From positions 1 through 57,926 of the forward strand of contig QVMW01000018.1 of assembly GCA_003417655.1 (NCBI GenBank): DNA of 57,926 bases, in the 5' to 3' direction. The notes below the pieces were generated by a model. It was not told where the DNA came from. It searched no databases and saw only the letters and a list, made by a program, of their open reading frames with translations. Of this stretch, positions 14,798-22,908 are shown piece by piece. The translations under genes were made by a program, and so were the position numbers. The stretch's first letter is position 1, and each line of letters opens with the position of its first letter. This DNA comes from Rhodobacteraceae bacterium 63075 (GTDB taxonomy: Bacteria; Pseudomonadota; Alphaproteobacteria; Rhodobacterales; Rhodobacteraceae).

Positions 14798-15178
14798 TTA
14801 CTTGAGCTCGACTTCGGCGCCAGCTGCTTCGAGCTTGCCCTTGATCTCGTCTGCTTCGGCCTGGTCGACACCTTCCTTGATGGCCTTGCCGCCAGCTTCG
14901 ACGAGTTCCTTGGCTTCTTTGAGGCCAAGGCCCGTGATGCCGCGGACTTCCTTGATCACGTTGATCTTGGATGCGCCAGCGGAAACGAGAATCACGTCGA
15001 ATTCCGTTTGCTCTTCCGCTGCTTCGCCGCCGCCGCCATCTGCGGGGCCGGCCATCATCACAGCGCCGCCAGCGGCGGGCTCGATGCCGTATTCATCCTT
15101 CAGGATGTCTTTGAGTTCTTGTGCTTCGAGAAGCGTCAGACCAACGATCTCTTCTGCGAGTTTTTTCAGATCAGCCAT
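14798..15178 (-). CDS. rplL: Large ribosomal subunit protein bL12 (L7/L12)
   Basis: This 126-residue acidic protein starts [20 protein letters not shown] (dimerisation domain). It has an Ala/Gly hinge around residues 38-55 and a C-terminal domain with [20 protein letters not shown], the factor-binding surface. It forms the ribosomal stalk with L10 and recruits EF-G and EF-Tu. It lies 69 bp downstream of rplJ and is co-transcribed with it. Confidence 0.98.
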   Translation of the reverse strand: MADLKKLAEEIVGLTLLEAQELKDILKDEYGIEPAAGGAVMMAGPADGGGGEAAEEQTEFDVILVSAGASKINVIKEVRGITGLGLKEAKELVEAGGKAIKEGVDQAEADEIKGKLEAAGAEVELK

Positions 15179-15247
15179 TTTACCGGGCTCCGTTTGATAA
15201 GTTGTGTTCCAACGTGCGGGGTTTCACACGCCAGTCATTCAGGTTGC

Positions 15248-15760
15248 TTACGCCGCCTTCTCTTCGATCGTCGAAAGGATGGAAGCGATGTTTGAAGCAG
15301 GTGCGCCAATCGCACCGGCGATATTCGAAGCAGGCGCGCCGATCATGCCCGCGATGGTAGCCAGTAGCTCCTCGCGCGAAGGCAGTTTCGACACGGCTGT
15401 CACGCCGGCACGGTCAAGGATATCTCCCGCCATGGCCCCGCCAAGGATTTCGAACTTCTGGTTCTCCTTGGCATAATCCTCGGCAACCTTGGCCGCAGCC
15501 ACGGGGTCCTCGGAATAGGTCAGAACGGTCATGCCCGTCAGAAGCTCACCCATCTCTGCGATGGGCTTTCCTTCAAGGGCGATCTTGGCGAGCCTGTTCT
15601 TGGCGACACGGACCGACCCACCTGCCTCACGGGCACGGGCGCGAAGGTCCTGCATCTCAGCAACTGTCAGACCGGCATAGTGTGCGACCACAACAACGCC
15701 AGAGCTTTCGAAGATCTGGCCGAGCTCGTCGACCACTTTCTCTTTCTGGGCTCTATCCAC
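15248..15760 (-). CDS. rplJ: Large ribosomal subunit protein uL10
   Basis: With the GTG at 15760 as start, the product is 170 residues ([20 protein letters not shown]), matching the family N-terminus. TTTGGAG lies about 8 nt upstream. The ORF can be extended to 16015, but that part is the structured leader RNA and not protein. L10 anchors L7/L12 dimers to 23S rRNA and in many bacteria represses its own mRNA through the leader. Confidence 0.95.
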   Translation of the reverse strand: MDRAQKEKVVDELGQIFESSGVVVVAHYAGLTVAEMQDLRARAREAGGSVRVAKNRLAKIALEGKPIAEMGELLTGMTVLTYSEDPVAAAKVAEDYAKENQKFEILGGAMAGDILDRAGVTAVSKLPSREELLATIAGMIGAPASNIAGAIGAPASNIASILSTIEEKAA

Positions 15761-15884
15761 AGTTTCACTCCAAATTTGGGGGTTGCCCCCCGGCTCAGTT
15801 TTGCCGGCCTGCAAGAGACCGGCACTCATGTCCGAATACGGGGCAAAGCCAAGATCACCCGAGGATCGCTCCTCGAAAAATCCG

Positions 15885-15955
15885 CTGTTTTCCCGTCTCA
15901 GGCAGGACATTAAGAAAGGCGTTTGCCCCTCACCCACCGTCTTGGACGAATGCAA
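15885..15955 (-). ncRNA. L10 autoregulatory leader (core)
   Basis: The rplJ 5' UTR (about 15761-15987) contains on the minus strand CCAAGACGGTGGGTG followed after 17 nt by CTTAATGTCCTGCCTGAGA. This is the pattern of the ribosomal L10 leader RNA family: a G-rich strand paired with CCTGCC, next to a kink. In known cases the L10(L12)4 complex binds it and represses translation of rplJL. The call rests on motif memory and position, not on a covariance search. Confidence 0.75.
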
Positions 15956-15993
15956 AGCAGCGCACGACGAATCGCACGCTGCTTGCGAGGGTG

Positions 15994-16022
15994 TGTGTAG
16001 AAAGTCTGGCGGCAAAGTGCAA
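15994..16022 (-). promoter_or_regulatory. Promoter of rplJL-rpoBC
   Basis: On the minus strand TTGCAC (16017-16022) is followed after 17 bp by TACACA (15994-15999). This places the transcription start near 15987, just ahead of the L10 leader. It supports rplJL being an independent transcription unit from rplKA, which ends at its own terminator. Confidence 0.6.
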
Positions 16023-16046
16023 CAGTGATTTCGGCCTGTCTGTGGC

Positions 16047-16505
16047 TCAGCCCCTGACCAGCTTCAGCACGGGTTCAGGCGCGGCCGGGGCCGTCTGGAT
16101 GTCCTGCTTGATCTGCGTGCTGGACACGTCCGGCGTGCGCGGCAGGTAAAGCACATCGCAATGGGCTGTCAAATCGTCGAACTTGCCCGCCCAGTCGCTT
16201 CCCATGACGAACAGATCGGCGCCATGCGCCGCGATGTCTGCGGGTTTCTGCTCCCAGCCCTCCTCGGCAAACACCGCATCGACATGGCGGCACGCCAGAA
16301 GCATTTCGACACGGTCTTCATAGGGCACGATCGTCTTCTTGCCCTTGAGCGCGTTGAATTCATCGGTCGAGCAGCCCACGATCACGCGCCGGCCCAGCTC
16401 GGCGATCCGCCGCAAAAGCCGCACATGCCCCACATGCAGCAGATCGAAGGTGCCATAGGTGATGACGGTCTTGTCCGGCCTTTCGGCCTTGGTCTCTTGC
16501 TGCAT
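16047..16505 (-). CDS. Glycerol-3-phosphate cytidylyltransferase-like protein (TagD family)
   Basis: This 152-residue protein starts [20 protein letters not shown]; an alternative in-frame ATG at 16547 would add 14 residues. It has the nucleotidyltransferase signature [10 protein letters not shown] (two ATP-binding histidines) and, near the C-terminus, [11 protein letters not shown], like the RTxGISTT motif of TagD. Such enzymes make CDP-glycerol or a similar CDP-polyol from CTP. It follows the LicD-family gene by 103 bp on the same strand, suggesting that it supplies the activated donor. An FAD-synthetase or HldE-like role is less likely at this size. Confidence 0.8.
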   Translation of the reverse strand: MQQETKAERPDKTVITYGTFDLLHVGHVRLLRRIAELGRRVIVGCSTDEFNALKGKKTIVPYEDRVEMLLACRHVDAVFAEEGWEQKPADIAAHGADLFVMGSDWAGKFDDLTAHCDVLYLPRTPDVSSTQIKQDIQTAPAAPEPVLKLVRG

Positions 16506-16608
16506 TCTGTCGCCTGCCTGCTCGTTTGCGGGCCGTGCTTTGCGCATCTGTCGCCCATCAGGCAGGAAACCTAATGACAAATAGTGACCAAAATAAGGCC
16601 CGCGCGCC

Positions 16609-17520
16609 TCAGGCGATGGCGCCCAGGTAATCCGCAAACCGCTTCTTCGCCTCGAACCATGGAAAGGCATAGTAAGGGTCCGGCTCGCGCCAGTCCTTGC
16701 CGTAGTTTATCGCCAGCATCGCCTCGGGCTCGGCCGGAACAGGCAGCCCCGTCACCGTGCAACTATGCGTCGGGAAAACCTGACTCTCTTCGAGCTCGCC
16801 GAAGGTATGCGGGAAAACATAGACACGGTCTGCCGCATCGAGCCAGACCGGAAAGAGATCGACCCGGACGACTCCGCCCCCGTCGAGCTTCATCATGCCG
16901 GTGTCGATCTGGTAGTCCGCCTCTGCCAGCCCCTCGGCCACCAGCCGCGCGTTGAGCGCGCGCCATTCGCTTGCCGCCTCCGCCGCGCTCCGCGCCTCCA
17001 GCCTGTAGGCCAGGTCGATATCGTCGTCATGGTCGATCAGCCGCCCGTCGCGCACCACGCCCAGCAGCGTGCCGGAGTTGAGGAAGACACGATCCTCCCC
17101 GCCGGTGATCTGCGCGATCAGCTCCTGCACATGCGCCCAGACGGCAGCGTGATCCATGGAGCGGAAGGTCTGCGCGCCGAAACTGTGTGTCACGATCGCA
17201 TCGCCGCCCAGCTGCGCGGCCAGCTTCGCCTCGAAGGCTTCGAACGCGGCCATCTCCCCCGCCCTCTTGCGCATCGTCCTGAGCCGCGTGAGGAACTTGC
17301 GCGTGCGCTTGGGCCTGATCCGGCAGCCGGCGCAGACCATGATCATCGCTTCGAGCGTGCGCGGTTTCTTCTTTTCCGCGCCGAAGGAGACAAGCTCTTC
17401 GAGCAGCGCATGCCCCTCCCTGGACGAAAGGCTCTGCGCGGCGAGGTTTTCCTCGGCCAGCGCATGGATCTGGCCCACGCGGGCGCGGATCTGCCACGGT
17501 TTCATCGGGGGCTTCGTCAT
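16609..17520 (-). CDS. LicD/fukutin-family phosphotransferase
   Basis: This 303-residue protein starts MTKPPMKPWQIRARVGQIHA. The central segment NSGTLLGVVRDGRLI followed by DHDDDIDLAY is the LicD-family nucleotidyltransferase-fold signature, with metal-binding aspartates near residues 180-190. The later MMKLDGGGVVRVDLFPVW segment also fits the family. LicD relatives transfer phosphocholine, and fukutin relatives transfer polyol phosphates from CDP donors. The N-terminal ~110 residues are helical and basic and of unknown role. It sits between rplA and rplJ with its own promoter, and is unrelated to translation by family. Confidence 0.8.
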   Translation of the reverse strand: MTKPPMKPWQIRARVGQIHALAEENLAAQSLSSREGHALLEELVSFGAEKKKPRTLEAMIMVCAGCRIRPKRTRKFLTRLRTMRKRAGEMAAFEAFEAKLAAQLGGDAIVTHSFGAQTFRSMDHAAVWAHVQELIAQITGGEDRVFLNSGTLLGVVRDGRLIDHDDDIDLAYRLEARSAAEAASEWRALNARLVAEGLAEADYQIDTGMMKLDGGGVVRVDLFPVWLDAADRVYVFPHTFGELEESQVFPTHSCTVTGLPVPAEPEAMLAINYGKDWREPDPYYAFPWFEAKKRFADYLGAIA

Positions 17521-17543
17521 CGAGGCTGCTCTCGTTTTTGCGA

Positions 17544-17572
17544 AGCCTACTGCGGCGACCACGCGCAGACAA
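17544..17572 (-). promoter_or_regulatory. Candidate promoter of the LicD/TagD unit
   Basis: On the minus strand TTGTCT (17567-17572), a 17-bp spacer and TAGGCT (17544-17549) lie 24 bp before the LicD-family start codon and after the rplA terminator. The leader would be short. Confidence 0.45.
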
Positions 17573-17654
17573 GCCGCGGATGCCGGCTCTCCCTGCGCTG
17601 AGCGGCCACAGCCAAGTGCCTGCAATGGCCTCAAATCAGCCACTTCCCGCAACG

Positions 17655-17683
17655 AAAAAGGGCGCCCCGCAGGACGCCCCTTC
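17655..17683 (-). terminator. Rho-independent terminator of rplKA
   Basis: On the minus strand AAGGGGCGTCC, a short loop and GGGCGCCCTTTTT form a GC stem followed by a T-run, 20 nt after the rplA stop. It separates rplKA from the LicD-family gene. Confidence 0.85.
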
Positions 17684-17702
17684 CCAATTCCAGTTTCCGA
17701 GA

Positions 17703-18401
17703 TCACTCGGCGGCGGCGCTGTCCACGTCGACGCTCACGCCCGGGCCCATTGTCGAGCTCAGCGAGATCTTCTTCATGTAGGAGCCTTTCGCGCCCGTGG
17801 GCTTGGCCCGCAGGACGGCACTGACGAAGGCACGCACATTCTCGATGAGTTTCGCCTCGTCGAAGGAGATCTTGCCGACACCGGCATGAACCACCCCGGC
17901 CTTCTCGGCCTTGAACTGCACTTCACCGCCCTTGGCCGCTTTCACGGCGTCAGCCACGTCCATCGTCACCGTGCCGACCTTGGGGTTCGGCATCAGGTTG
18001 CGCGGCCCGAGCACCTTGCCCAGGCGGCCGACGATCGGCATCATGTCAGGGGTCGCGATGCAGCGGTCGAAGTTGATTTCGCCGCCCTGCACGGTTTCCA
18101 TCAGGTCTTCCGCCCCAACGATATCCGCGCCCGCTTCCTTGGCTTCCTCCGCCTTCGGCCCGCGGGCGAAAACGGCGACGCGCACGTCCTTGCCGGTGCC
18201 ATTCGGCAGGCCGACAACACCGCGGACCATCTGGTCCGCGTGGCGCGGATCGACACCGAGATTCACGGCGATTTCGAGCGATTCGTCGAATTTCGCGCTC
18301 GCGTTCGATTTGATGAGCGTCACCGCTTCTTCAACCGTAAGGCCGGATTTGTCAGCGAAAGCTTCGCGTGCCGCCTTGGTACGTTTTCCGAGTTTTGCCA
18401 T
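17703..18401 (-). CDS. rplA: Large ribosomal subunit protein uL1
   Basis: This 232-residue protein starts [15 protein letters not shown] and carries the L1 core motif [14 protein letters not shown] near residue 130. It binds 23S rRNA at the L1 stalk and in many bacteria represses its own operon. One base separates it from rplK, so the two are co-transcribed and probably coupled. It is followed directly by a terminator. Confidence 0.98.
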   Translation of the reverse strand: MAKLGKRTKAAREAFADKSGLTVEEAVTLIKSNASAKFDESLEIAVNLGVDPRHADQMVRGVVGLPNGTGKDVRVAVFARGPKAEEAKEAGADIVGAEDLMETVQGGEINFDRCIATPDMMPIVGRLGKVLGPRNLMPNPKVGTVTMDVADAVKAAKGGEVQFKAEKAGVVHAGVGKISFDEAKLIENVRAFVSAVLRAKPTGAKGSYMKKISLSSTMGPGVSVDVDSAAAE

Positions 18402-18402
18402 C

Positions 18403-18828
18403 TTACTTCACCTCGATGCCCATGGAGCGTGCCGATCCGACGATGATCTTCATCGCGGCTTCCACGTCGTTTGCGTTGAGGTCTTTCCACTTGGCCTCGG
18501 CGATTTCACGAACCTGCTTGGGCGTGACGGTCGCGATTGTCTCGCGGCCCGCTGTTGACGACCCCGATTTCAGCTTGGCCGCCTTCTTCAGGTAGTAGGA
18601 CGCCGGTGGCGTCTTGATGTCCATCGTGAAGGACTTGTCCTGATAATAGGTGATGACCGTCGGGCAAGGCGCGCCTTGCTCCATGTCCTGCGTCTTGGCG
18701 TTGAACGCCTTGCAGAATTCCATGATGTTGATACCGCGCTGACCCAGCGCCGGCCCGACGGGCGGGCTCGGGTTGGCTTGTCCGGCGGGCACTTGCAGCT
18801 TCATCGAGCCTACGAGTTTCTTGGCCAT
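18403..18828 (-). CDS. rplK: Large ribosomal subunit protein uL11
   Basis: This 141-residue protein ([20 protein letters not shown]) has the proline-rich [19 protein letters not shown] segment typical of L11. AAAGGAGACGGCC precedes the ATG. It forms the GTPase-associated region with 23S rRNA. The 156-bp upstream gap to nusG contains a GC-rich leader and no terminator that I can see, so read-through from nusG is possible. Confidence 0.98.
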   Translation of the reverse strand: MAKKLVGSMKLQVPAGQANPSPPVGPALGQRGINIMEFCKAFNAKTQDMEQGAPCPTVITYYQDKSFTMDIKTPPASYYLKKAAKLKSGSSTAGRETIATVTPKQVREIAEAKWKDLNANDVEAAMKIIVGSARSMGIEVK

Positions 18829-18984
18829 TGGCCGTCTCCTTTTGTCCGGCCCCGGGGCGCGTCCCCGAAGCGATTTTGGATGTGGTCAGGTCCGGATCAC
18901 GCGTGACCCTCGCCTCCCACACGGGATGCTGCTGTCGCAACAGATGCGGCGTTTAACCGTCGCCGCGCGGTTTTGCAAGGCCGA

Positions 18985-19518
18985 TCAGCCCTGCTTCGTC
19001 ACCTGGGTGAATTCCAGCTCCACGGGCGTCTCGCGGCCAAAGATCGACACGGTCACCTTCAGGCGCTGGTTGTCGTCGTCGACTTCCTCGACCATCCCGT
19101 CGAAGTCCTCGAACGGCCCCTCGTTGACCTTGACCTTCTCGCCCACCTCGAAGCTGATCTCGAGGCGCGGCGCGTCTGCGCCTTCCTCGACGCGGCCGAG
19201 AATGCCCTGCACTTCCGCATCGCGCATCGGCATCGGGCGGCCCTGCGGGCCGAGAAAGCCGGTAACCCGGTTGATCGAATTGATGAGGTGATAGCCCTTG
19301 TCCGACATTTCCATGTGCACAAGCACGTAGCCCGGCATGAAGCGGCGCTCGGCGGTCACTTTCTTGCCGCGGCGCACCTCGATCACTTCCTCGGTCGGCA
19401 CGAGAACCTCGTCGATCTGCTCCTCAAGGCCCTGTTCGGCCACCTGTTGCCTGATCTGCTCGGCGATCTTCTTTTCGAAGTTCGAAAGAACGCTAACCGA
19501 ATACCACCGTTTCGCCAT
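18985..19518 (-). CDS. nusG: Transcription termination/antitermination factor NusG
   Basis: Starting at the ATG at 19518 (MAKRWYSVSVLSNFEKKIAE), the protein is 177 residues. It has the NGN domain (PGYVLVHMEM near residue 65) and a C-terminal KOW domain (FEVGEKVKVNEGPFEDFDGM). An upstream in-frame start at 19572 is rejected because family members begin at MAKRWYSV. NusG binds RNA polymerase and links it to Rho or the ribosome. A terminator lies between secE and this gene. Confidence 0.97.
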   Translation of the reverse strand: MAKRWYSVSVLSNFEKKIAEQIRQQVAEQGLEEQIDEVLVPTEEVIEVRRGKKVTAERRFMPGYVLVHMEMSDKGYHLINSINRVTGFLGPQGRPMPMRDAEVQGILGRVEEGADAPRLEISFEVGEKVKVNEGPFEDFDGMVEEVDDDNQRLKVTVSIFGRETPVELEFTQVTKQG

Positions 19519-19674
19519 GATGTGCCGTTCCTCATCTCGCCCGCGCGGGGCCGGTCTCAACAAATCCGTCATCAGCTTCGAGCCGTCTCGATTCGGAAGT
19601 CATGATGTCGGGGATTGTCTCGCGAATACCTTGCGTGCCGGCCGGTTTCAAGCGGTTTCAGCCATCCGCGCGAC

Positions 19675-19705
19675 AAAGAAAAGGCCCCGCGCTTGCGAGG
19701 CCCCG
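19675..19705 (-). terminator. Rho-independent terminator downstream of secE
   Basis: On the minus strand GGGGCCTCGC, loop AAGC, GCGGGGCC and then TTTTCTTT form a strong terminator about 21 nt after the secE stop. It implies that nusG needs its own promoter or read-through. Confidence 0.85.
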
Positions 19706-19726
19706 TCAGAACTCAGGCGAACAGCC

Positions 19727-19921
19727 TCAGCCGAAAACGTTCAGCACGACCTGGAGACCGTTGCGGATGACCAGGTCGACCAGCGCGAAGAACACCGCTG
19801 TCAGCGCCGCCATGATGAACACCATGACCGTGGTCAGCAGGACTTCGCGGCGCGTCGGCCAGACCACCTTGGCGATCTCGGCGCGTGTCTGCTGGATGAA
19901 CTGGAGCGGGTTGGTTGCCAT
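19727..19921 (-). CDS. secE: Protein translocase subunit SecE
   Basis: This 64-residue protein (MATNPLQFIQQTRAEIAKVV) has the WPTRREVLLTTVMVFIMAAL segment, i.e. the amphipathic helix plus single C-terminal transmembrane helix of the short SecE form. It clamps SecY in the Sec translocon. Position next to nusG is conserved in bacteria. No tRNA-Trp precedes it here; the window's tRNA-Trp is at 56.6 kb. Confidence 0.95.
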   Translation of the reverse strand: MATNPLQFIQQTRAEIAKVVWPTRREVLLTTVMVFIMAALTAVFFALVDLVIRNGLQVVLNVFG

Positions 19922-20013
19922 GACGGGTCTTCTTTCTCTTGCCGTTGAGCGCTCACATACGCAGGTCGAAGCCCGAATTCAAGTCCGATTGCGCCGCGCG
20001 GCGGCCACGCGAC

Positions 20014-20940
20014 TCATTTGGCAGCCGCGGCTTGCGATGACGGCGCGTCGACTGGTCTGCCCGGACCGTCCCTGCCCGGACCGTCCCTGCCTGAGCGCGC
20101 CCCTTCCTGCGCCAGCCGTGAGAACGGATCGTCTTCCAGCGCGGCGCGGCGCGCATCGCTCAGCCCGAGTTCCGAGCGGCCAAGGTCGGGCGTGTATATC
20201 CCCTCGGTCCATTTCCCGGGCAGCCGCGCAAGAAGCCCATCGACCCTGTCGGCACCACGTTGAAGCGCCTTGTATATCCGCGCGGCCCTCTTCGGTCGCC
20301 TCGCGCTGTAGAAGGCCCAGCCTTTCATCGTCAGCGCGCTGATGCGCGTGCTTCCAAGCAAAAGGAAGAGCACGAGAGCGAGCCATATCGCCATGAATAT
20401 CAAGAGCGGCAGGAGCCAGGGCTTCAACACCAATAGCAGCGCCGCGCCCGCGAACGCCGCCAGCTTGGCGCAAAGGATCGCCCTCGCCCGCGTGCTCGCC
20501 TGCCCGCCCTTGTCCGGGCGCTCCTGCGAAGATGCCGAGCGCCAACGGATCCGGGGCATGCGGAGCCTCGGCAAGCGCAGCGCCTTGACCTTCCGGCCGT
20601 CTTGCCCACTGTCTTCGCCGATCGGCGCAGCCTGCGGCTTCAGCGGGTCGAACAGGCTCCCCGGGGACAGATCGCCGGAAACATGTGGCGCAAGGCGCGT
20701 CGGGTTGCGCTGCCCTGTTGCTTTGCGAGTGGTGCGCCCGGCCTTGCCGCCCACGGCATCATGCGGTCCTTTGCCCGGCCCGGGCTCGGCAGCAACTGCT
20801 TCATCGGTGGCGCTGTCGGAATGCGGCTGTGACGCACCTGTTTCTGCTGCGATCATCAGCCTAACGACCTCAAGCGTTTCGTCTTCCCCCAGGGAAGGCG
20901 TCCCGGTGCCGTCCGGCAGCTGATCGGATCCGGTTTTCAT
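20014..20940 (-). CDS. Conserved membrane protein of unknown function
   Basis: With the ATG at 20940 (MKTGSDQLPDGTGTPSLGED), the protein is 308 residues. The first ~150 residues are polar and disordered-looking. Two hydrophobic stretches around residues 160-205 (LAAFAGAALLLVLKPWLLPL, and a following IFMAIWLALVLFLLL run) form a hairpin in the membrane. A basic cytosolic region follows, and the tail contains a short tandem repeat RDGPGRDGPGR that comes from a duplicated 15-bp unit (about 20067-20096). I do not recognise the family. It lies 92 bp upstream of secE on the same strand. Confidence 0.6.
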   Translation of the reverse strand: MKTGSDQLPDGTGTPSLGEDETLEVVRLMIAAETGASQPHSDSATDEAVAAEPGPGKGPHDAVGGKAGRTTRKATGQRNPTRLAPHVSGDLSPGSLFDPLKPQAAPIGEDSGQDGRKVKALRLPRLRMPRIRWRSASSQERPDKGGQASTRARAILCAKLAAFAGAALLLVLKPWLLPLLIFMAIWLALVLFLLLGSTRISALTMKGWAFYSARRPKRAARIYKALQRGADRVDGLLARLPGKWTEGIYTPDLGRSELGLSDARRAALEDDPFSRLAQEGARSGRDGPGRDGPGRPVDAPSSQAAAAK

Positions 20941-21089
20941 ACTCTTTACCCCGTATTTCGGGCTTGAGCGGATAGCTCGGAAATATGGCGGGCAGGAGGC
21001 CAAAACATGTCGGCAAGATGGCTTTCATGGGGGCTTTGCCCTGGGTGAAGCCGATCGGGCAGCACATGCATGCCTTCACGGCGGGGCCC

Positions 21090-22175
21090 TCAGAGCTGTT
21101 GATCGCTTCGCCGGCGTTGCTTTCCGCTCCGCGCGGGCTCGGCTACCCGCGACGGCGCGGCGTCGCGGCGCATTTCCTTTCTGAAGAAGCGGTGCTGCGC
21201 GCGGCCTGCATTCTTGGAGGCATATAGCGCGATGTCCGCATCCTCCAGCATCCGCTCAGCCGCCGGGGCCTTGTATTCCCCGGAGAGCACCGTGCCGCAA
21301 CTCGCCGAAATCCGGCACAGCTCGTCGCCGAACGGGATCGGCACTTCGAGCGCATCGATGATTCTCTGCGCTGTCCGCTCCAGCGCCTTTTCCTCGGTGA
21401 GCCCGTCGAACAGGATGACGAACTCGTCGCCGCCGATCCGGGCGATCGTGTCTTCCTCGCGGGTTTGCAGGGTCAGGATCCGGGCGACTTCGCCCAGCAC
21501 ATGGTCCCCCGCCGCATGGCCCAGCGTATCATTCACCGCCTTGAAGAAATCGAGGTCGATCTGCATCAGCGCGAAGGGCTGGCCGCGTTCGAGCAACCGC
21601 CCCAGCACATGCTCCATCGCCCGGCGGTTCCCCAGCCCGGTGAGCCCATCCGTATAGGCTTGCTCCTTCGCCGCGATCATCGCGTCCTGCAAACGCAGGT
21701 TCAGCTTGCGTGATGCTTCCATCGCCGCGGATTTCGCCTCGACCAGATAGAGCAGTTCCATGGCCAGGTCCGTCGCCGCGAAATCGGAGCTGACCAGCGC
21801 ATAGTCGCGGACAGCTTCGATGATCGAGATTCCGAAGCCGAGATCGACCACCGCACCGCCATCGGGCAAGGGTTCAAGCGTGCCCTTGAGATCCGTCCTC
21901 GGCGCGCCCCTGAACCGCAGGTGCAGCTTCGTCCCGGCGCATGTCAGGAGCGCTTTCATCGTCGTGATCGCGTGTGGTCGCCTGACTTCGAAGAGCTCGA
22001 GAACGCGCTGCCCGACAAGCTCCTCGCCCGGGCGCAGTTTCTGCAATGTCGGACCGGCCTGGATGACATGCCCCGACTCGTTCAGCACGAGGTGCATCGG
22101 GCAGAACCTGTCCAGTATGGCCTCGAGAGTGTGCAGCCCGGCCTCCGGCCCCTTTACAGGTTGTATCTCGTTCAT
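21090..22175 (-). CDS. HNOBA-GGDEF diguanylate cyclase
   Basis: This is a 361-residue soluble protein. Residues ~20-150 (RFCPMHLVLNESGHVIQAGP and onward) resemble the H-NOX-associated (HNOBA) domain found in soluble guanylate cyclases, followed by a coiled segment. A GGDEF domain occupies about residues 175-335, with an intact IGGDEF catalytic loop. An RxxD inhibitory site (REED) lies five residues before it, so cyclic-di-GMP synthesis with product inhibition is expected. Its ATG overlaps the stop of the H-NOX-like gene (ATGA), implying a sensor-effector pair. Confidence 0.88.
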   Translation of the reverse strand: MNEIQPVKGPEAGLHTLEAILDRFCPMHLVLNESGHVIQAGPTLQKLRPGEELVGQRVLELFEVRRPHAITTMKALLTCAGTKLHLRFRGAPRTDLKGTLEPLPDGGAVVDLGFGISIIEAVRDYALVSSDFAATDLAMELLYLVEAKSAAMEASRKLNLRLQDAMIAAKEQAYTDGLTGLGNRRAMEHVLGRLLERGQPFALMQIDLDFFKAVNDTLGHAAGDHVLGEVARILTLQTREEDTIARIGGDEFVILFDGLTEEKALERTAQRIIDALEVPIPFGDELCRISASCGTVLSGEYKAPAAERMLEDADIALYASKNAGRAQHRFFRKEMRRDAAPSRVAEPARSGKQRRRSDQQL

Positions 22176-22759
22176 CCCGCCGGCGCTCCCAGTTCGAAGC
22201 CCCGCCCCGCCGCGAAGGCTGTCTCGATGATCTGGATGTCGATATTCTCCACACCCTGTGTCCCCGAGGCGTATTCGAGGAAAACCAGCGCGCCATAATC
22301 GTCCGCCATCGCCCTGAGAACGCCGAGCATCACGGCACCGAAGCCCTGCATCCGCGTCATCACCGTGAGGCTGAACCGATCCGCAGCATGCTCGCGCAGC
22401 TCGAGCCGCGGCAGGACGAGATCATCCACCGCAAGGCGCGCTCGGTCGGGCAGTTCATCGAGCGAATGGAGGAACTCGACGAAGCTCATTCCGCCAAACC
22501 GCAGAAGCCGCCGCACTCTCTCGGAATTCTGGTGGCTCACGAGATAGGTCCCGATATCCTCGAGCACCGCCTCCCGCGGCAGCGCCAGCGCCTCGCCCAG
22601 CGCTTCGAGAATGCGCTCGGTCACCTCCGCATCGTAGCTGAGCATCGGCTCGAACTCTTCAAAGCCCAATTGCGCCGCTTCTGCCGCCGCTTCCCAGAGC
22701 GCCGGTCCGTATGCATCGCGTGCAAAGCGTTGGATCGTGCTGTTGATCAGCCCGTGCAT
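22172..22759 (-). CDS. H-NOX-like (heme NO-binding fold) sensor protein lacking heme ligands
   Basis: Starting at the ATG at 22759 (MHGLINSTIQRFARDAYGPA, preceded by AACGAGG), the protein is 195 residues, a full H-NOX domain. Against guanylate cyclase beta-1 the segment EFLHSLDELPDR aligns with EFLQNLDALHDH, so Pro104 replaces the proximal heme histidine. The YxSxR propionate motif is TVMTR, keeping only the arginine. A His at 98 is six residues earlier. The fold and the coupled HNOBA-GGDEF partner are conserved, so it may sense without heme or with altered ligation. A start at 22777 is possible but has a poor RBS. Confidence 0.85.
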   Translation of the reverse strand: MHGLINSTIQRFARDAYGPALWEAAAEAAQLGFEEFEPMLSYDAEVTERILEALGEALALPREAVLEDIGTYLVSHQNSERVRRLLRFGGMSFVEFLHSLDELPDRARLAVDDLVLPRLELREHAADRFSLTVMTRMQGFGAVMLGVLRAMADDYGALVFLEYASGTQGVENIDIQIIETAFAAGRGFELGAPAG

Positions 22760-22833
22760 CTGCCTCGTTTCCTTCATTTGGGACAGCTTGCACCGGCATG
22801 CGTTAACATCCGCTCAATAGAGAAAATTGTAAC

Positions 22834-22860
22834 TAAGAAAAGGCGCGTGTCTCACGCGCG
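22834..22860 (-). terminator. Rho-independent terminator of the mttB-family gene
   Basis: On the minus strand GCGCGTG, loop AGA, CACGCGC is followed by CTTTTCTT. It lies about 50 nt after the methyltransferase stop and before the H-NOX gene. Confidence 0.8.
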
Positions 22861-22908
22861 GCTTCCCGGCGCGGCGCGCCGTGCCGCGGCGCAAATCCTC
22901 CGCTGGCC

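Noticed and set aside
15761..16015. N-terminal extension of rplJ
   Set aside because: The region matches the L10 leader RNA and promoter; the protein aligns with L10 only from the GTG at 15760.
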